A stretch of DNA of 64,000 bases from Vibrio tubiashii. GTDB lineage: Bacteria > Pseudomonadota > Gammaproteobacteria > Enterobacterales > Vibrionaceae. Shown here in pieces: positions 29,301-37,373 of the stretch. The notes under the pieces were generated by a model. The model did no database searches, had not been told where the DNA came from, and saw only the letters and a list, made by a program, of their open reading frames with translations. Within the stretch, counting starts at the first letter, position 1. Every line of letters starts with the position of its first letter. The position numbers and the translations under genes are program-made. Where the stretch lies: the NCBI RefSeq assembly GCF_028551255.1, contig NZ_CP117029.1, positions 1,302,001 through 1,366,000 of the forward strand, read 5' to 3'.

Positions 29301-31400
29301 AACGCTGCAGATGCGCGTATGACGCAAGATGGCTACATTTCTTGTGCGAGCTGTCACGCAGATGGTGACAGTGACCATAGAGTATGGGACTTCACAGATC
29401 GCGGTGAAGGGCTTCGTAATACCATTTCGTTGCTAGGAAAAACCGGTACAGGGAATGGGCGTGTCCATTGGACGGCGAACTTTGATGAAATCCAAGACTT
29501 TGAGAACGACATCCGGTACGGCTTCGGAGGTCGAGGCTTTATGATAGATGCGCTATTTGCGCTGACTGAAAATCCATTAGGAGCATCAAAATCAGGCAAA
29601 AGTGAAGATTTGGATAACCTCGCTTTTTACGTCAGTAGCTTGAACAAGTTTCCTCGTAGCCCTCACCGCAATGCTAACGGGTCTTTAACCAGTGAGGCTC
29701 AAACGGGTCAAGCTCTGTTCGAGTCTAAGGGCTGTAACGCTTGTCACTCTGGTGTCTATTATACCGATATGCAAAAACATGATGTTGGGACTATTCAGGC
29801 TTCTTCTGGGCAAGGGATTAGCGCGCCATTAGCAGGTGTTGGGTTTGATACGCCAAGTTTAATTGGGCTTTGGGGGAGTGCACCGTACTTCCATAACGGT
29901 CAAGCGGCTACGTTAGACGACGCCTTGCTGATTGGGACGCAACATACGGTTTCAGATAACTCAGAACGAGCTGCATTGGTCGCCTATCTCAAGCAATTAG
30001 AGTATGAAGGTCCACCGATTGTTGTCCCTGAGCCCCCGCAGGCAACCACCTACGTCTATCTCAGCGACTTGACGGAAACCTCTTCATCAAATGGGTGGGG
30101 TCCAATCGAAAAAGACACCAGTGTTGGTGAGAACTCCGCAGGCGATGGGCAAACCATCTCAATTGGCGGCAGCGAGTTTACCAAAGGACTTGGTGTTCAT
30201 GCTTACTCTGAAGTCATATACAGTTTGACCGATGCGAATTACGACCAATTTACTGCCTTTATTGGGGTCGATGATGAAACTGGCAGCTCGGGTTCGGTTG
30301 TATTCGAAGTGTGGCTCGATGGCGTGATGGCTTACCAAAGTAGCATTTTACGTGGAAGTGATGTGGCTGAATATGTTGTCGTCAATATAGGTAATGGCGC
30401 TCAAGAATTGAAGTTGATTGTCTCTGATGCTGGTGACGGCGTTGGTAATGATCATGGCTCATGGGGTGATGCCAAGTTGCGTATACCTAGCGAAGGGGGC
30501 AGCAGCGCCGTTCCCGGTCTGTTCTATGGGACTTTGTCGGGTAACATCAATGAAACTGACGCTAACCCTAAAACATCGATCACTACCAGTCTGAGTGAGA
30601 CAGAAGATGCTATTGCTGGCAATACGACGGAGGTGTATACGGGTTACATCTATGATGCTGACGGTCAAATCTCATTTAGCGAAAACAATGATGATAAGAC
30701 CCGATTGTGGATTGATGGTCAATTAGTCTTAAGCAGTGATTTATGGAGTGATAGGGTTTCTACCGCTAACTTAAATCTGTCGCCAGGCTGGCATCAGTTT
30801 GAGCTAAGACTAAGTAATGGCAGTGGTGGAAGTGGCCCACATACTGGATTTGCGTTCGCCTTTGACCCGGAAGGTGGCACTAATTGGATACATCCTTCAG
30901 ACAATGGAACCGGCAATCTGTTTATGACGGAAAACCCCGGCAGTACACCCAATGTTCCAGATACTGTCTTCCTTAGTGATATCCAAGAAAACGCTTCAAC
31001 CAACGGCTGGGGGCCAATAGAGAAGAACATGAGTAATGGTGAGAGGAGTGCTCAAGATGGCACGGCTATTTCAATTGGTGATCAAGCCTTTGCTAAAGGG
31101 CTAGGGGTGCACGCAAACTCTACCATTACCTATTCATTTACAGCGGGGCAATACAGCCGATTTACCGCGAGCGTTGGTGTTGATGATGAAGTTGGAAACT
31201 CGGGTTCGGTCGTGTTTCAGGTCGAGCTTGATGATGTTCTTTACTTCCAAAGCGCGACATTAACCGGTTCGGATGGTGCAGAGCCGGTCTCCATAGACAT
31301 TCCGAGTGACAAAACGTCCATTACTCTAAAGGTAAATGATGGTGGCGATGGCAACGGATATGATCATGCGAGCTGGGGGAACGCGCAATTGCATCAGTAA
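26391..31400 (+). CDS. Giant secreted di-heme cytochrome / beta-propeller / carbohydrate-binding protein
   Basis: The protein has 1669 residues starting at the ATG with GGAG before it. In order: a signal peptide (cut near SANA|TQG, residue 36); an LVIVD-repeat propeller (about 60-405); a Big_5 Ig-like domain (about 407-507); a PKD-like domain (about 517-600); a YVTN propeller (about 613-950); a di-heme cytochrome c peroxidase/MauG-like region with CASCH (985-989) and CNACH (1115-1119); an NPCBM domain (about 1219-1366); a PA14 domain (about 1373-1505); and a second NPCBM domain (about 1523-1669). It is probably exported. A redox enzyme held on a glycan is inferred. A terminator separates it from mmsA. 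Confidence 0.82.
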   Translation: MKATSFMKSVKTWRRPVVSSVLAGLVSTSLTYSANATQGPGLGNLTYSSSEAFTHVSSPLVDDSTNFLPPDYPGRKHYGVNVMTMLNGYMVGVFAPDSGGGPGGWIALDVSNPKAMQLVKTVYEPDLANLNRTGDGLRTAEFREPHSFGLGENNTIAIQTGKGIEIWDWSDVNNPIRLSKLAISGVNYGDYNNVSWQLFWQAPYLYVARGNAGISIVNTSDMSNPTLVKTVPNSELGGFNVGPIFALGNRMFISSMEGTAGFSILNIDDPVNPSLVKTVNRLPEKYYASCWDGKYAYFGARSTSDSLRVYDTTTNPMQLVNETLTGFENLYCNVQDNKLFLGNQDDIAVLDVSDINNIRELGRSSLNATSSNTDHGQVFPFGNLVWVGNDHGSGSGLIAHQSSPDVVPPYISAANPAIDSTLQPLTTRVGLALSDSILMDSVNSNTFTVTKLGSATPIQGEYSTNLGFIHFTPAQSLDSDSIYQVVLDGITDFAGNVMGRTEYRFATGSQVGHDISVSANDKITLGSGTNVSATASPLLGGSIEYSWSFGDGSNPTPFSSSGSASHVYGNPNHWSAVVTVRETTSDGVFESSKSVPVTVYRQPTSIAPTASSTIIEANGQIIVVNEDNDTVSAISNVAPFAKQWESSVGDQPRTLAKAPSGHLWVVNQADATISVLNAQGQLQETIPLPRGSQPYGIAFTPDGSSVFVSLQASGQLIKIDPASNSILGTVDVGHSARGIAIDSASSQVLVTRFISPQAYAEVVAVDVGSMTIDQSYQIAKDTATIDGPDRSRGVANYLGSVAISPDGYTAWLPSNKANVDRGPYLEGDETKKLTFETTVRAVVNRLDLNARSVMPNALDIDDRAQPKSAIFSDIGDLVFIAIEGQNSIEIRSAYNLNRAGEIFDTGLAPRGLVLSGTKLFVHNFMSRSVSVHDVSSFLTSRGTISDLAQVSVVASESLHPRVLKGKQIFYNAADARMTQDGYISCASCHADGDSDHRVWDFTDRGEGLRNTISLLGKTGTGNGRVHWTANFDEIQDFENDIRYGFGGRGFMIDALFALTENPLGASKSGKSEDLDNLAFYVSSLNKFPRSPHRNANGSLTSEAQTGQALFESKGCNACHSGVYYTDMQKHDVGTIQASSGQGISAPLAGVGFDTPSLIGLWGSAPYFHNGQAATLDDALLIGTQHTVSDNSERAALVAYLKQLEYEGPPIVVPEPPQATTYVYLSDLTETSSSNGWGPIEKDTSVGENSAGDGQTISIGGSEFTKGLGVHAYSEVIYSLTDANYDQFTAFIGVDDETGSSGSVVFEVWLDGVMAYQSSILRGSDVAEYVVVNIGNGAQELKLIVSDAGDGVGNDHGSWGDAKLRIPSEGGSSAVPGLFYGTLSGNINETDANPKTSITTSLSETEDAIAGNTTEVYTGYIYDADGQISFSENNDDKTRLWIDGQLVLSSDLWSDRVSTANLNLSPGWHQFELRLSNGSGGSGPHTGFAFAFDPEGGTNWIHPSDNGTGNLFMTENPGSTPNVPDTVFLSDIQENASTNGWGPIEKNMSNGERSAQDGTAISIGDQAFAKGLGVHANSTITYSFTAGQYSRFTASVGVDDEVGNSGSVVFQVELDDVLYFQSATLTGSDGAEPVSIDIPSDKTSITLKVNDGGDGNGYDHASWGNAQLHQ

Positions 31401-31421
31401 AGCGTTTGACCAAAACAATTA

Positions 31422-31453
31422 AAGGGCTTACATAAGTAAGCCCTTGTTTTTTT
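31422..31453 (+). terminator. Terminator after the giant cytochrome gene
   Basis: AAGGGCTTAC pairs with GTAAGCCCTT around ATAA, followed by GTTTTTTTT. A strong Rho-independent terminator. Confidence 0.9.
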
Positions 31454-31547
31454 GTATCGTCAAACCGTTTCCTATATTGCGCTCAAAAGACAAAAGCAAT
31501 AGGCTATTAGGTAGTTAACGGCTTATCTCAAGGAAGAACAATCGCTT

Positions 31548-32327
31548 ATGTCAGCATCTCATTCGGCCAGTTCAACAAAAGGTTCGACGCTTGATCGCGT
31601 ATTACAAGTCATCGCGGTTGTTGCTCGTAGTCGAGGTCAGTTAGATAGAGAGGCTGTCGCAGAGCAACTATCAATGCCGATTGCTTCCGCAAACAAGCTT
31701 ATCAATCAGTTAGTTTCTCTAGGTCACCTGCAGGAAAACATTGTCGGTCGACTGATTGCTGGTCCTTCACTTCAATCTCTTTCGCACGATATTCTCAAAA
31801 GCCAACGTTTTTCGCAGCAGCGCGGTGAAGTTTTGCAGCGTCTAGCGGATAAGATAGGCGAGACGTGTGGTATATCTGTCCCCAACGGGATTGAGATGAC
31901 CTATTTTGAACGTGTTAATTGTAATTGGCCGCTACAGATTAACTTAGCCGAAGGTAGTCCGGTTCCTATTGCAGCCTCAGCATCAGGCAAACTATACCTT
32001 GCGAGCATAGAGCAATCGATTCTCGAAAACGTAGTGCAGAATATGGGGTTGAGCGAGTACACACCTAAAACCATTACGCACGAAGGTTTGTTTCTTGAAG
32101 AGTTGAAACGGATACGTGAACAAGGGTTCGGTGAAGACAACGAAGAGTTTGTTGATGGTATGGTGGCTGTGTCCGTTCCAATCGGAAGTGATGATTTTAT
32201 TTTTGGTTATCTATTTTGCCATGCACCAAGTTTTCGTACTCCTATCGAAGTTCTGAAAACCTACTTGCCAGAAATGCAGGCAGCAGCGAAAGAGATTCAC
32301 GAATTTACTTTGTCAGAGCTCGCTTAG
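31548..32327 (+). CDS. IclR-family regulator, copy A
   Basis: The protein has 259 residues. A winged helix-turn-helix (about 15-65) is followed by the IclR effector domain with the family segments ASASGKLYLAS and DNEEFVDGMVAVSVPI. It is clearly related to the IclR gene encoded convergently next to it: both share NWPLQI, ASASGKLYL and NEEFVDGMVA. Their stop codons overlap by 4 bp. It may respond to a pathway intermediate and share control of the locus with the SorC-type regulator. Its target is unknown. Confidence 0.9.
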   Translation: MSASHSASSTKGSTLDRVLQVIAVVARSRGQLDREAVAEQLSMPIASANKLINQLVSLGHLQENIVGRLIAGPSLQSLSHDILKSQRFSQQRGEVLQRLADKIGETCGISVPNGIEMTYFERVNCNWPLQINLAEGSPVPIAASASGKLYLASIEQSILENVVQNMGLSEYTPKTITHEGLFLEELKRIREQGFGEDNEEFVDGMVAVSVPIGSDDFIFGYLFCHAPSFRTPIEVLKTYLPEMQAAAKEIHEFTLSELA

Positions 32328-33103
32328 CCAAACTGCTGTTTCATATCTTGATAAACGGTTTCTAAGCTGCGCTGCGCTGAACGTAGAATTGGCAAAAAGC
32401 TCTCTAGATCGGCAACATCCTTACGACTTTTTGGACAGTGACAGAAAAGTGCAGCCATAAAGTTTCCATCGTGATCGTAGAGCGGCAGTGAAATCGCAAC
32501 CATTCCGTCAATAAATTCTTCATTATCGACGCTATAGCCTCTGCGCTGGATCTGCGAGAGCTCTTTTTTCAATGACTGCTTGTCAGTAATGGTATTTTTG
32601 GCACATTGAGTAAGCTCTATTTTACTAAGAACACGGCGCAATTGAGGCGGTGTTAGTGTGCTTAAATAGAGTTTGCCACTTGCTGACGCCCATAGTGGAG
32701 TAGGGAAGCCGACAGGAATAACAATTTGCAGTGGCCAGTTAGTTTGAATGCGATCGTAATACACCATATGAGGAGCTGGATCATCATTGGCTAACGCTAA
32801 ACCACAGGTTTCTTCGAGCTTATTCGCTAAGCCATGAAGAATCGCTTGTCTTTGTAGCTTATGTTGATTGGTCCACTTTACATCGAGTGCGATGGAAAGC
32901 ATTTGCGAACCGGGATAAAAGTGACCACGCTCGTCGGGTTGAATGTATTTGGCCTCTTCCAATTGTTGTAGCAGACGGTGGCAGGTAGGCTTTGGAATTC
33001 CGGTGTCAAAGATAATATCGGACGCAGGAAGAGGGCTCTTCGCTTCGCCAATTTTTTCTATAATGCTGATCAATCGATCAACTGAGTTAGTTTTATCCGA
33101 CAC
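32324..33103 (-). CDS. IclR-family regulator, copy B
   Basis: The protein has 259 residues, a paralogue of copy A in inverted orientation. The helix-turn-helix lies at about 25-50 (PASDIIFDTGIPKPTCHRLL). The effector domain carries NWPLQIVIPVG, ASASGKLYLS and NEEFIDGMVAISLPL. It lies 94 bp downstream of the lactonase gene on the same strand. The arrangement suggests an old inverted duplication followed by divergence. Confidence 0.9.
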   Translation of the reverse strand: MSDKTNSVDRLISIIEKIGEAKSPLPASDIIFDTGIPKPTCHRLLQQLEEAKYIQPDERGHFYPGSQMLSIALDVKWTNQHKLQRQAILHGLANKLEETCGLALANDDPAPHMVYYDRIQTNWPLQIVIPVGFPTPLWASASGKLYLSTLTPPQLRRVLSKIELTQCAKNTITDKQSLKKELSQIQRRGYSVDNEEFIDGMVAISLPLYDHDGNFMAALFCHCPKSRKDVADLESFLPILRSAQRSLETVYQDMKQQFG

Positions 33104-33197
33104 CTTTGATTCCTTTTAAAAGCTCACCCTAAATTTAGCCAATTGACCACGAAATGGGTTGAAACAGCTTTTATAATCCCAAACTCTTCAAATAGTT

Positions 33198-34124
33198 TCA
33201 ACTGGTTAACTCTGTTCTCTCCTTTACGGCTGGGATCAAAGACTCAGCGTTGACCTTGTGTTCTGGTGTGCCTTTAGTTGGAGATTCGAGGATAAATAAT
33301 TGCCCTGAGAGTGGGTAAAGCTGTTGCTCATAAGTCGTTAATTCATAGCTCGCTGTGGTAACGAATAAGGTCGCGTAATCATCTCCACCGAAAGTACAGC
33401 GCGTCGCGTGTTTTACGGGTAAGCTAATTTGCCCTAATTTCTCGCCTTTGCCTATTTCAAAGCGAGATGGGTGATAATAGGAGATACCACCATTATCCCA
33501 ATGACAAACATAGAGGTTGCCTGCTTGGTCAACACTCAGACCATCAGGGAAACCTTGTTTGTCGCCAAACTCGACAAATATACGTTTGTCCAAGATTCGC
33601 GTCATGCTTTCATCGAGTTGGTACTCATAGACTTTTCTCTGGAACATATTTGAGCAGTAAGCCCGCTTTAATTCGGCGTTAAAAGCGATGCCGTTCGCGA
33701 CACTAAAACCGTCGTCGAGCGCGGTAATTTGCTGCTCTCTGAGTTTAAATAATTTGCCGTCAGCAGACTCTAACTGCTGACAGTTCATTGAACCAAACCA
33801 TAACTCTCCGTTTGGACCAGCAACAGCATCATTTAAGTGGAGATGAGCGGCGTTAGCGCAAGGATCCCCGATTGGCGTAAAGTGATCAAAGCTTGGAGTG
33901 CTATAAAACAGGCCCTGCTTACTGGCAAATATCCAATGGTTGTTGTCGCACGGTACGACGGCGGTCACCTCGAAGGGGAGGTGATAGTGGTGAATCTTCT
34001 TAGTATTGGTGCTGTATTCAAATACCTCTTTGCCTGCAGCTTCTACCCAGACTAAGGATTGTGTGTTTGAATTCCAGATTGGAGACTCGCCAATCACGGT
34101 TTTTACTTCTTCAACGGTATACAT
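33198..34124 (-). CDS. SMP-30/gluconolactonase-family lactonase
   Basis: The protein has 308 residues and the six-bladed propeller features of the SMP-30/gluconolactonase/LRE family: an N-terminal metal-binding Glu in GESPIW, HLNDAVAGPNGELWFGSM, VANGIAFN and FPDGLSVDQAGNLYV. It hydrolyses a sugar lactone in the cytoplasm. The ribosome binding site (AGGA) lies inside one arm of a 43-base palindrome that contains the GATAC-N5-GTATC core. The gene therefore looks tightly controlled and linked to the SorC regulon. A lactone intermediate in the catabolic pathway is implied. Confidence 0.9.
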   Translation of the reverse strand: MYTVEEVKTVIGESPIWNSNTQSLVWVEAAGKEVFEYSTNTKKIHHYHLPFEVTAVVPCDNNHWIFASKQGLFYSTPSFDHFTPIGDPCANAAHLHLNDAVAGPNGELWFGSMNCQQLESADGKLFKLREQQITALDDGFSVANGIAFNAELKRAYCSNMFQRKVYEYQLDESMTRILDKRIFVEFGDKQGFPDGLSVDQAGNLYVCHWDNGGISYYHPSRFEIGKGEKLGQISLPVKHATRCTFGGDDYATLFVTTASYELTTYEQQLYPLSGQLFILESPTKGTPEHKVNAESLIPAVKERTELTS

Positions 34125-34126
34125 TC

Positions 34127-34169
34127 ATAGATCCTATATTGATACTTATTGTATCAATATAGGATCTAT
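34127..34169. promoter_or_regulatory. 43-base perfect palindrome with GATAC-N5-GTATC core over the lactonase RBS
   Basis: Two 19-base arms (ATAGATCCTATATTGATAC and its exact complement) flank TTATT. The core (34141-34155) is the fourth GATAC-N5-GTATC site of the window. The palindrome ends 3 bases before the lactonase start codon on the minus strand and includes its AGGA ribosome binding site. It could act as an operator, or as an RNA hairpin that hides the ribosome binding site. Confidence 0.85.
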
Positions 34170-34297
34170 TTTTGGTGGTGTAGGTTTAATGCTTCAGAAT
34201 GTGAGATGGACCAAAAATCATGCCTCGCTTAATGCCAATCAGGACAATTATCGGAGCATTTATTTGTTCCGACGCACCTAGTAAGCAAAGCTCAGAA

Positions 34298-35026
34298 TTA
34301 GCCGAGATAAATGGCTTGATAGTCGATGGTTTCTAAACCTAACGTGATTCGACTAAGCCCGATTTTCTCACTGCGATTGTATTCATTAATTGAGTGATCG
34401 AATCCATACGCCGTGGCAGGCGCCATATATTGGGTTACACCTTGCCTTGTTTCAACGATGCCATCGTGGCCATGGCCGCAAATCACGTCTTTTATCTGAT
34501 GCTTGCGTAAAAGTGCCATGAGTTGCGTGTCATTTTCTAAGCGAATAGCTTGCATCCAATCCGCACCAACTGGGATCACAGGGTGGTGAATAACCACAAT
34601 AGGGTTGCTTGTCTTTCGAACTTGCTTTCTAAGCTTAGCTAGGCCACGGTTATCTATGCGGCCCGAACCAAGCGGATGTTGAGCATCTATCGGCTTATAG
34701 CTTGAGTCGAGGAATAAGACATCTCGACCATGAATCTTAGCTCTATCGACAACTTGAATGACTGAGCCTTTAAGTTCTTTCCTCATCAGTTGAGAGTCAT
34801 CATGATTCCCTGCGATAGCAAAAATCGTTTTATTGGTGACATGCTGAGTAACAAAGGCGACGAGCTTAGTGTAGTCTCCGGATTTTGGGTTACAGCAAAT
34901 ATCGCCGGTGAGAAGTAGTGTGTCACAGCAGGTATCTTGCTCTGCATGAATCAGAGCTTGTTTTAGGTTCTCATAGCTTGATTCATCACTCAGGTGACAA
35001 TCACTAATTTGATAGACGGTTTTCAT
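34298..35026 (-). CDS. Calcineurin-like metallophosphoesterase (CpdA-like)
   Basis: The protein has 242 residues. The metallophosphatase motifs appear in order: D-x-H in SDCH near the start, GDIC (GD), GNHDD (GNHD), HHPV and GHGH. This is the pattern of class III cyclic-nucleotide phosphodiesterases such as CpdA. It probably hydrolyses cAMP or another phosphodiester with two metal ions in the cytoplasm. It stands immediately downstream of a LysR gene on the same strand, 20 bp apart, so the two may be co-transcribed. Confidence 0.87.
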   Translation of the reverse strand: MKTVYQISDCHLSDESSYENLKQALIHAEQDTCCDTLLLTGDICCNPKSGDYTKLVAFVTQHVTNKTIFAIAGNHDDSQLMRKELKGSVIQVVDRAKIHGRDVLFLDSSYKPIDAQHPLGSGRIDNRGLAKLRKQVRKTSNPIVVIHHPVIPVGADWMQAIRLENDTQLMALLRKHQIKDVICGHGHDGIVETRQGVTQYMAPATAYGFDHSINEYNRSEKIGLSRITLGLETIDYQAIYLG

Positions 35027-35046
35027 TATTTTTTTAACTAGCCAAT

Positions 35047-35928
35047 TTATTGTAATACGTTGTTTAAATAATCGAGTAATGCCCGAACTTTAGGTGTTGC
35101 TCCTCTGTGACTAGGGTATAGCGCATAAAGGGTCACAGGCTTGAACTTCCAGTCGGGTAAGACGTTAATTAGCTTACCATTTTCTTCAAACTCTTTAGCC
35201 ATATAATCGGGCAACTCTGTGATACCGAGTCCTTGAACCGCCATACGTTTCAACATAGAGAAATCATCACAACGAACACTTGGCTTAAATGATAAATGAT
35301 GTTCAGCATCACTAGAAATAAGATGCCAATCAGCACTTCGCTCTTTAGCGCTCATCAACATCAATGGTTGTGTCGATAGTTCACCTGGGTGAGACAGTCG
35401 CTCGAACTCAAGATTGGGGGCGGCATAAAGCCTTAACTCAATGGAGCAAAGACGCTTTGCAACGAGTGTGGAATCGGCCAACTCACCGACTCGAAAAGCG
35501 AGATCAAATCCTTCTTCAATCAGATCCACGCGGCGGTTTGTTAGTGTTAGATCCAACTCCACATCTGGGTTTTGCATGCAGAAGGCAGCCAAGTGTTCGG
35601 AGAGTAGTGATTGACCCACCCCTAAGGATGTACAAATTCGTAACCGTCCTTGAGGCCTTTGCAACATCGACTCAACGGCGCTATCTGCGGCATCAAGCTC
35701 CTCTTTAATTCTCCGGCAGTACTCATAGTAGCGTTGGCCCACTTCAGTCATGTTAAGAGAACGAGTTGAGCGCTCTAATAGTCTGACTCCTAGATGCTTT
35801 TCAAGCCGAGTAATCTTACGACTAATGTTCGATTTGGGCGTATTGTAGGCTTCGGCAGCTGCTGTAAAGCTACCTCTTTCCACGACCGTGGCAAAAACCA
35901 TCAAGTCGTTTAAATCACAATTCAGCAT
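35047..35928 (-). CDS. LysR-family transcriptional regulator (CrgA-like)
   Basis: The protein has 293 residues. The N-terminal helix-turn-helix contains GSFTAAAEAYNTPKSNISRK (about residues 19-38), followed by the substrate-binding domain of the CrgA/AaeR group. AGGA precedes the ATG. It is divergent from the pirin gene, 114 bp apart, the usual position of a LysR regulator relative to its target. Control of the pirin/hydrolase operon is therefore likely. Confidence 0.9.
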   Translation of the reverse strand: MLNCDLNDLMVFATVVERGSFTAAAEAYNTPKSNISRKITRLEKHLGVRLLERSTRSLNMTEVGQRYYEYCRRIKEELDAADSAVESMLQRPQGRLRICTSLGVGQSLLSEHLAAFCMQNPDVELDLTLTNRRVDLIEEGFDLAFRVGELADSTLVAKRLCSIELRLYAAPNLEFERLSHPGELSTQPLMLMSAKERSADWHLISSDAEHHLSFKPSVRCDDFSMLKRMAVQGLGITELPDYMAKEFEENGKLINVLPDWKFKPVTLYALYPSHRGATPKVRALLDYLNNVLQ

Positions 35929-36042
35929 TTCCTGGTCACTGTTATCAAATATTGAACAGTATTGTATCAGGGCGCTTATATATCAATATATCATACCAAA
36001 CTATTCTACTTCCATCACTTAGAAAATATTAAGGATTAAGCG

Positions 36043-36723
36043 ATGGAAATTCTAACTCTTGACCAACTTCCTCAAGGTGGCTTTGCTGGACTGAAAGAAA
36101 AGCAGGTAGTCACAGATTACCGAGTATTTGGCGCTCGCAAGCACCCTAAAACGTCTAACGGCATTGGCAATTTTGTTTACCTAGCAGATGCCAACTTCGT
36201 CCCGTATGGCGAAACAGGTATGCACCCACATCGAGAAATTGATGTGATAAGCGTTATGGCGAAAGGGCGTGTTAGCCATAAAGGCTCACTTGAGCATGGC
36301 AAAGGCCTTGTTGCTGGCGAGGCTCAGGTGCAGCGTGCTGGTGGGGAAGGTTTTGCACACAATGAAGCCAATCCAGATGGTGTTCCAAACCAGCTTATCC
36401 AACTTTGGGTCTTACCTGAGGTAGCAGGAGAACCCGCGGGTTACAAATCCTATACCCCAAAAGCGAATCAACGAACCAGAATATATGGCGGTCGCAACAC
36501 CCAGTCGGAGACGTTTGACAGCCACACCATTATCGAAATGGTACAAGCTGATGAAGGTTATCAAACACAGCATCATGGAGAGGTTTTGGCTTATTTGAGC
36601 ACAGGCCGCGCAGAGATAAATGGGGTTGAAGTTGAAGCAGGGACGCTAGTCCGCGCCGAGGAACTGACTTTTACTGCACGTGAAGAAAGCCAACTAATCC
36701 TTATTTTTACAGAACAATTCTAA
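36043..36723 (+). CDS. Pirin-family cupin protein
   Basis: The protein has 226 residues with the bicupin fold of the pirin/YhhW family. The metal-binding residues are visible in TGMHPHREIDVISVM and in GEGFAHNEANPD (His/Glu set of the N-terminal cupin). YhhW-type members have quercetin dioxygenase activity in vitro; the natural role is uncertain. It is the first gene of a three-gene plus-strand run with the isochorismatase-like hydrolase 27 bp downstream, facing the divergent LysR. Confidence 0.92.
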   Translation: MEILTLDQLPQGGFAGLKEKQVVTDYRVFGARKHPKTSNGIGNFVYLADANFVPYGETGMHPHREIDVISVMAKGRVSHKGSLEHGKGLVAGEAQVQRAGGEGFAHNEANPDGVPNQLIQLWVLPEVAGEPAGYKSYTPKANQRTRIYGGRNTQSETFDSHTIIEMVQADEGYQTQHHGEVLAYLSTGRAEINGVEVEAGTLVRAEELTFTAREESQLILIFTEQF

Positions 36724-36750
36724 CCACGAGCAATAAGTGAGGGATACACA

Positions 36751-37371
36751 ATGAAAACAAAATATTCAGAGTTTCTAACGGCAGATAATGCGGTACTAGC
36801 AATGATCGATCACCAGACTGGTTTGATGGTAGGGCTAGGGGATGAACATCCTACCGTGCTAAAGAACAACATTGTTGGTTTAACCAGAACCGCGCAAGCG
36901 ATCGGGTTACCAAGTGTCGTGACAGCGAGCTTACCGGAAGGCCCTAATGGGCCAGTCATGCCTGAGATTACCAACATTCTGGGTGAGAATGTTATTGAAC
37001 GTGAAGGCCAGATTAATGCTTGGGATAGCTTGGCATTTAAGCAAGCGATAGAAAAAACGGGGCGTAAGAAAATCATTATGGCAGGAATCGTCACCGATGT
37101 TTGCTTGTTGTTCCCTGCTTTATCAGCGGTAGAGGAAGGTTACGATGTATACGCTGTTATTGATGCGTCGGGGACGTGGAATAAAACGGTACAAGAGGTG
37201 ACAGTGCAACGGCTAACTCAAGCGGGGGTCAAAGTGACGACTTGGGCATCTGTCTTGGCAGAGCTAATGAGCGACTGGAGAAGTGAGCATGGTGAAGCTC
37301 TGGGTCAGGTATTGGCAGAGCATACGACTAAGTATGGATATGTAATGAATAGCTACTTTGCGCGAGGATAG
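36751..37371 (+). CDS. Isochorismatase-like cysteine hydrolase (YcaC type)
   Basis: The protein has 206 residues. The catalytic triad of the isochorismatase-like superfamily is recognisable: D in AMIDHQTG, K in the middle (GRKKIIMAGI region) and C in IVTDVCLLF. The length and C-terminal extension fit the YcaC group, whose substrates are unknown. It shares an operon with the pirin gene and a small membrane protein. Confidence 0.9.
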   Translation: MKTKYSEFLTADNAVLAMIDHQTGLMVGLGDEHPTVLKNNIVGLTRTAQAIGLPSVVTASLPEGPNGPVMPEITNILGENVIEREGQINAWDSLAFKQAIEKTGRKKIIMAGIVTDVCLLFPALSAVEEGYDVYAVIDASGTWNKTVQEVTVQRLTQAGVKVTTWASVLAELMSDWRSEHGEALGQVLAEHTTKYGYVMNSYFARG

Positions 37372-37373
37372 TA

